Shown here: positions 59,869 through 64,000 of the stretch, piece by piece
Position numbering within the stretch: position 1 is the first letter of the stretch
How the letters are laid out: each line of letters starts with the position of its first letter
Assembly (NCBI RefSeq): GCF_006352065.1
Contig: NZ_CP040915.1
Location: forward strand, 310,001-374,000
Source of the DNA: Georgenia yuyongxinii
GTDB lineage: Bacteria; Actinomycetota; Actinomycetes; Actinomycetales; Actinomycetaceae
Reading direction: 5' to 3'
Length of the DNA: 64,000 nucleotides
Notes under the pieces: generated by a model
What the model saw: the letters and a program-made list of their open reading frames with translations, nothing else
Told to the model about the DNA's origin: nothing
Database searches by the model: none
Position numbers and translations under genes: made by a program

Positions 59869-60002
59869 AAAACGGAGTGTAGCGCCGCATCTGCGGATCC
59901 CGGGTCGCAAATTGAGGCAGCACAGGCCATGGCCCGCTCGATCAACCCCCAGGGTTCGTCGGGCGACCCGACCCCGGGGTTCGTCGGGCGACCCGACAAG
60001 GC

Positions 60003-60037
60003 GTCAGCCCGGCCGAGCTGGCGTCGGCCGGGCTGAC
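60003..60037 (-). terminator. Terminator hairpin after the nar operon
   Basis: A perfect 14-bp stem GTCAGCCCGGCCGA (60003-60016) / TCGGCCGGGCTGAC (60024-60037) with a 7-nt loop, about 60 bp downstream of the narI stop in the direction of transcription. It separates the nar operon from the mod operon, both on the minus strand. Confidence 0.85.
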
Positions 60038-60095
60038 AGGTGCCGGAGCGGGAACACTGGCCCCTCGAGCCGGAGAAAGCCGGGGGAGGCAACGC

Positions 60096-60872
60096 TCAGG
60101 TGGTGGTGCTCGTCGGCCCCGCGTGCCGGCCCTTCGGCGTCGGCGACTGCTCCCAGCCCGGGCGGGCCGGCCGGGCGCCGGCGCCCTCCTTGCGGGAGCG
60201 GTAGACGATGTACGGCCGCGACGCGTAGGGCAGCGGGGCGGAGAACACGTGGACCAGCCGCGTGAACGGCCACACGAGGAACAGCAGGAACGCGGCGACG
60301 ATGTGCAGCTTGAACGTCAGCGGCACGTCCGCCATCAGCTCGGGCTGCGGCTGGAAGTAGAACAGCGAGCGCAGCCAGGGCGAGATGGTCTCGCGGTAGT
60401 CGTACCCGTGCTCCCCGGCCAGGATCTGATGCTGGATGGTGGACCACATGCCCAGCAGGATCGGCAGCGCCAGCAGCACGTACATCAGCTTGTCCACCCG
60501 GGTGGTGGCCAGGAACACCGGCCCGGTGGTGCGGCGGCGGTAGATGAGGATGGCCAGGCCCACGATCGTCGCCAGCCCGGCCACCGACCCCATGTAGGTG
60601 GCGATGAAGTGGTACGCGGTCTGCCCGAAGCCGACCGCCTCGGTCCACGCCTTCGGGATCAGCAGGCCCATGAAGTGGCCCAGCGCCACGAAGATGATGC
60701 CGAAGTGGAACAGCGGCGAGCCCAGCCGCAAGATCCTGTGCTCGTACAGCTCGGAGGAGCGTGTGGTCCACCCGAACTTGTCGTAGCGGTAGCGCCAGAT
60801 GGCGCCCACCACGAACACGGCCATCGCCACGTATGGGAACACCACCCACGCGAGGGTGCTTGTGGCACTCAT
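60096..60872 (-). CDS. narI: Respiratory nitrate reductase gamma subunit (cytochrome b)
   Basis: A 258-aa membrane protein from the ATG at 60872 (MSATSTLAWVVFPYVAMAVF). Five helices are visible; heme-ligand candidates lie in GSPLFHFGIIFVALGHFMGL (two His) and in KLHIVAAFLLFLVWPFTRLV-HVFS (two His), matching NarI. It oxidises menaquinol and passes electrons to NarH. A basic Pro-rich tail of 40 residues follows the last helix. The start overlaps the narJ stop by 4 nt. Confidence 0.96.
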   Translation of the reverse strand: MSATSTLAWVVFPYVAMAVFVVGAIWRYRYDKFGWTTRSSELYEHRILRLGSPLFHFGIIFVALGHFMGLLIPKAWTEAVGFGQTAYHFIATYMGSVAGLATIVGLAILIYRRRTTGPVFLATTRVDKLMYVLLALPILLGMWSTIQHQILAGEHGYDYRETISPWLRSLFYFQPQPELMADVPLTFKLHIVAAFLLFLVWPFTRLVHVFSAPLPYASRPYIVYRSRKEGAGARPARPGWEQSPTPKGRHAGPTSTTT

Positions 60873-61567
60873 GCCCTGACCTCCGAGCTGGCGGCCCCCT
60901 GCGGGGCGAACGGTTCCAACGGTCCCAGCGCGCTCAGCCCCACCATCTCCGTGGGAGGGCCCGCGGTGATGAGCTGCAGCAGGCGGTCCTCGACGGCGGC
61001 GCTGGGCTTGGGCAGCACCAGGCAGATCGCCTCGACCACCGCCGCGTACGCGCTGCCCATCTGGGTCAGCGCCGAGCGCAGCACCTCGATGCCCTCGCGG
61101 TGCGAGGCCAGCAGGGCGCTGCCGAGCTCGGCGTCCCCGACGGCGGTGAACTCCAGCACGATCGGCAGGAAGTCCGGCAGCTCGTTGCGGTCCACCTCCC
61201 ACCCCGCGGCGCGGTACGCCTCGACGAACCGCACCAGTGCGGTGCCGCGGCGCCGGGTGTCGCCGGTGAGGAAGTAGGACAGGTACATCGAGCACTTGCG
61301 CTTGGTGTCGAAGGTGTCGACGTAAGCGCGGGCCAGCTGCTGCGGGTCGGCGGCCAGCGCGTGCTCGGCGAACCCTGCGATCCGGGACCGCACGGCCTCG
61401 GGCAGCTGGGCGACGCCGTCGCGCACCGTGGCCATCCGAGCCACCTGCTCGGCGGTGGGGTAGTCGAGCAGCACGGAGGCCGCCATGCAGGTCAGCGCCC
61501 GCTGCCGGGCCGTGACGTGCACCGGGCGCAGCGGCTCCAGCGCGGGCACGCGGACGAAGGAGCTCAT
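60869..61567 (-). CDS. narJ: Nitrate reductase assembly chaperone
   Basis: A 232-aa cytoplasmic chaperone of the NarJ/TorD family that binds apo-NarG and helps Mo cofactor and membrane assembly. It shows RQRALTCMAASVLLDYPTAE, YVDTFDTKRKCSMYLSYFLT (typical DTF/S-T-LY region), and NELPDFLPIVLEFTAVGD (PDFLPxxLEF signature). It overlaps narH upstream and narI downstream by 4 nt each, so the operon is tightly coupled. Confidence 0.96.
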   Translation of the reverse strand: MSSFVRVPALEPLRPVHVTARQRALTCMAASVLLDYPTAEQVARMATVRDGVAQLPEAVRSRIAGFAEHALAADPQQLARAYVDTFDTKRKCSMYLSYFLTGDTRRRGTALVRFVEAYRAAGWEVDRNELPDFLPIVLEFTAVGDAELGSALLASHREGIEVLRSALTQMGSAYAAVVEAICLVLPKPSAAVEDRLLQLITAGPPTEMVGLSALGPLEPFAPQGAASSEVRA

Positions 61568-63354
61568 CGGTGCCCCTCGGCGGCGTCGGAGCCGGGCCGG
61601 GCGTCGTCCCGGGAGATACCGGGGAAGCCCCCGGGGTTGGGGTCGTCGCGGAACGTGCCGGCGGCGGCGTCGGGGTCGGTCACCGTCAGCGACTCCGGCT
61701 CCGGGGCGCGGCCGGAGCCCGGCGGGAACAGCCCGCTGGCGCTCCCGCGCCCGTCCCAGTTGAGCAGGTTGACCCGCCCGCGCCCGGACGGGGTGTGCGG
61801 GCTGTCCGTCGTCTGGCGTTCCTTCAGGGCGTGGAAGGTCTCCACGCTGGCCGGCTGCGGGACGCCGGAGGAGGTGCCGAACGGGCCGGTGCCGCCCATG
61901 CCGGGGCCGCCCTCGAAGTCGAGCGAGCAGGCCATCTCCTCCAGGCCCTGCGCCACCTCGGTGTGCGCGGTGGGGATGACGTAACGCTCTTCGTACTTGG
62001 CGATGGCCAGGAGCCGGTACATCTCCTGGATCTCCGTGCCGGTCATGCCCACGGCCGCGGCGATCCCCTCGTCGGGCTCCTCCCCGAGGTTGATGTCGCG
62101 CATGTAGGAGCGCATGGCGGCCAGGCGGCGCAGCGTCTTCTCCACAGGGGCGGTGTCCCCGGCGGAGAACAGCCCGGCCAGGTACTCCAGCGGGATGCGC
62201 ATCGTGGACAGCGCCGTCAGCAGCGTCTTGGCGTCCTCACCGTCGTTGCCCGAGGCGGTGACGACGTCGACCACCGGGCTCAACGGCGGGATGTACCAGA
62301 CCATCGGCAGGGTGCGGTACTCCGGGTGCAGCGGCAGCGCCACCTCGTAGTCGCTGATGAGCCGCCAGATCGGGGAGTTCTGCGCGGCCTCGACCCAGTC
62401 CGCCGGGATGCCGTCGCGCCGGGCGGCGGCGACGACCTCCGGGTCGTGCGGGTCGAGGAAGACCGAGCGCTGCGCGGCGAGCAGGTCGTGCTCGTCCTCG
62501 ACGGCGGCCGCCTCACCCACCCGGTCGGCGTCGTAGAGCACCAGGCCGAGGTAGCGCAGCCGGCCCACGCAGGTCTCCGAGCACACGGTCGGCAGGCCGA
62601 CCTCGACGCGCGGGTAGCACAGCGTGCACTTCTCGGCCTTGCCGGTCTTGTGGTTGAAGTAGACCTTCTTGTACGGGCAGCCCGTCAAGCACATGCGCCA
62701 CCCGCGGCACTGCTCCTGGTCCACGAGCACGATGCCGTCCTCGGCCCGCTTGTACATCGCGCCGGAGGGGCACGAGGCCACGCAGGACGGGTTGAGGCAG
62801 TGCTCGCAGATCCGCGGCAGGTAGAACATGAAGGTCTTCTCGAACTCCATGGCCACGTGGTCGTTCATGTGCTTGAGCACGGGGTCCAGGGTGGCGATCT
62901 CCTGGGAGCCGCCGAGGTTGTCGTCCCAGTTGGCCGACCACTCGATCTTCGTGGGCTCGCCGGTGAGCAGGGACTTCGGGCGCGCGACCGGGGTGTGCCG
63001 GGAGTTCGCCGGGGCGGAGAGCAGCGCGTCGTACTCGTACGTCCACGGCTCGTAGTAGTCGTGGATGGTGGGCATCTTGGGGTTGGAGAAGATCGTCGCG
63101 AGCTTCTTCAGCCGCCCGCCCGCGCGGAGCTTGACCTTCCCCCGCTTGGTGCGCACCCACCCGCCGCCCCACCGCTCCTGGTCCTGGTAGGTGCGGGGGT
63201 AGCCCAGCCCGGGCCGGGTCTCGACGTTGTTGAACCAGACGTACTCCATGCCGGTGCGGTTGGTCCACGCCTGCTTGCACGTCACCGAGCAGGTGTGGCA
63301 CCCGATGCACTTGTCCAGGTTCATCACCATGGACATCTGCGCCATGACCTTCAT
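61564..63354 (-). CDS. narH: Respiratory nitrate reductase beta subunit (Fe-S)
   Basis: A 596-aa ferredoxin-like subunit (MKVMAQMSMVMNLDKCIGCH). Iron-sulfur ligand sets: CIGCHTCSVTCKQAW (near 16-24), ICEHCLNPSCVASCPSGAM, CRGWRMCLTGCPYKK (Trp where the fourth Cys of a 4Fe cluster would be, giving the 3Fe-4S centre of NarH) and CTLCYPRVEVGLPTVCSETC. It relays electrons from NarI to NarG on the cytoplasmic side. The C-terminal 90 residues are Pro/Gly-rich and not conserved. Confidence 0.97.
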   Translation of the reverse strand: MKVMAQMSMVMNLDKCIGCHTCSVTCKQAWTNRTGMEYVWFNNVETRPGLGYPRTYQDQERWGGGWVRTKRGKVKLRAGGRLKKLATIFSNPKMPTIHDYYEPWTYEYDALLSAPANSRHTPVARPKSLLTGEPTKIEWSANWDDNLGGSQEIATLDPVLKHMNDHVAMEFEKTFMFYLPRICEHCLNPSCVASCPSGAMYKRAEDGIVLVDQEQCRGWRMCLTGCPYKKVYFNHKTGKAEKCTLCYPRVEVGLPTVCSETCVGRLRYLGLVLYDADRVGEAAAVEDEHDLLAAQRSVFLDPHDPEVVAAARRDGIPADWVEAAQNSPIWRLISDYEVALPLHPEYRTLPMVWYIPPLSPVVDVVTASGNDGEDAKTLLTALSTMRIPLEYLAGLFSAGDTAPVEKTLRRLAAMRSYMRDINLGEEPDEGIAAAVGMTGTEIQEMYRLLAIAKYEERYVIPTAHTEVAQGLEEMACSLDFEGGPGMGGTGPFGTSSGVPQPASVETFHALKERQTTDSPHTPSGRGRVNLLNWDGRGSASGLFPPGSGRAPEPESLTVTDPDAAAGTFRDDPNPGGFPGISRDDARPGSDAAEGHR

Positions 63355-63405
63355 AGGGTCACGCTCCCCCTTCGCTCGTGCCTCGCTGCGGAGCTCGCCG
63401 TTCCG

Positions 63406-64000
63406 TCATGAGTACTGCACCTCCTGGCTGCGGCGACGGATGACCGTCACCTCGTCACGCTGGTTGCCCGTGGGGCCGATGTAGTTGAACGCGTAGCTCA
63501 GCTGGGCGTAGCCGCCGATGAGGTGGCTGGGCTTGAGCAGCACCCTGGTCACGGAGTTGTGGATCCCGCCGCGCAGCCCGGAGGTCTCCGCCACCGGCAC
63601 GTCGATGACGCGGTCCTGGGCGTGGTGCATGTACACCGTGCCCTCGGGCATGCGGTGGGAGACCACCGCGCGGGCCACGATCACGCCGTTGCGGTTGTAA
63701 GCCTCGATCCACTCGTTGTCCTTGACGCCGATCTTGGCGGCGTCCTGCACCGACATCCAGATGCTCGGGCCGCCGCGGGAGAGGGCGAGCATGAACAGGT
63801 TGTCCTGGTACTCGGAGTGGATGGACCACTTCGAGTGCGGCGTCAGGTAGCGCACGGCCACCTCGGCCACCCCGGCGGGTGCGGACCCGGTGGGTGTGGT
63901 GTCGCCGGGGATGGCGTCACCGAACAGCCGGTGCATGTCCAGCGGGGGCCGGAAGACGGGCAGGTTCTCCCCGATCTCGCTCATCCAGTCGTGGTCGAGG
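63406..64000 (-). CDS. narG: Respiratory nitrate reductase alpha subunit, C-terminal part (truncated by window)
   Basis: The frame is open through the window edge; 198 codons of the C-terminus are visible. The segment has KWSIHSEYQDNLFMLALSRG, SIWMSVQDAAKIGVKDNEWI and NRNGVIVARAVVSHRMPEGT, the molybdopterin-dinucleotide-binding domain of NarG, with YMHHAQDRVIDVPVAETSG near the end. The catalytic Mo-binding part lies beyond position 64000. The gene precedes narH by 51 bp. Confidence 0.95.
   Translation of the reverse strand, partial: LDHDWMSEIGENLPVFRPPLDMHRLFGDAIPGDTTPTGSAPAGVAEVAVRYLTPHSKWSIHSEYQDNLFMLALSRGGPSIWMSVQDAAKIGVKDNEWIEAYNRNGVIVARAVVSHRMPEGTVYMHHAQDRVIDVPVAETSGLRGGIHNSVTRVLLKPSHLIGGYAQLSYAFNYIGPTGNQRDEVTVIRRRSQEVQYS

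Overview
The window is a high-GC chromosomal stretch with short intergenic gaps, many 4-nt ATGA/GTGA overlaps, frequent GTG starts, LuxR/WYL/TetR/MarR regulators and an actinobacterial-type LexA box. It looks like a free-living actinobacterium, probably of the Micrococcales (Georgenia/Cellulomonas-like). The genus is an inference from general gene content; no rRNA or species marker is present.

Layout. 1-8.5 kb is core: a secreted protein (cut by the window edge), pheA, a membrane zinc peptidase, a diacylglycerol-kinase-like lipid kinase, serS and a HAD phosphatase. 8.9-13.7 kb is a sugar ABC importer (binding lipoprotein plus two permeases, no ATPase) followed by a YihS-like sugar isomerase. 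13.7-18.1 kb holds an AlkZ-like winged-helix protein, a hydrolase, a quinone reductase, two tRNA-Ser, one tRNA-Arg and a VOC protein. 18.1-24.8 kb is a patchy accessory zone: intact esterase/WYL and dehydrogenase/TetR pairs sit among decayed coding remnants. 24.8-30.8 kb is a MalT-like (LAL) regulator with a small cassette (89-aa protein, DUF4386 membrane protein, dehydrogenase, GYD protein) and an FMN reductase.

31.2-38.0 kb is the most distinctive part: a six-gene catabolic operon encoding two phosphotriesterase-like proteins (one lacking nearly all metal ligands), an FAD monooxygenase, an HSL-type esterase, an MBL hydrolase and a CocE/NonD hydrolase. It is followed by a convergent tetR and an orphan binding lipoprotein. 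The set suggests hydroxylation followed by ester, lactone or amide hydrolysis of an unidentified small molecule.

40-46 kb contains AIM24, YciI and MarR proteins, an F420:NADPH-reductase-like protein, an LLM flavin oxidoreductase, and an LLM-FAD oxidase fusion. 46-53 kb has a DNA alkylation repair protein, a LexA-boxed small gene, a coiled-coil protein, a maleylacetate reductase-like enzyme, RNase Z, a LuxR regulator and DUF488. 52.8-56.2 kb encodes a membrane protein, a NarL-type histidine kinase and its response regulator. 56.4-64 kb couples molybdenum supply (TOBE regulator, ModA, fused ModB-ModC) to the respiratory nitrate reductase operon narGHJI (narG truncated by the window edge); nitrate reductase needs the molybdenum cofactor, so the adjacency makes functional sense.
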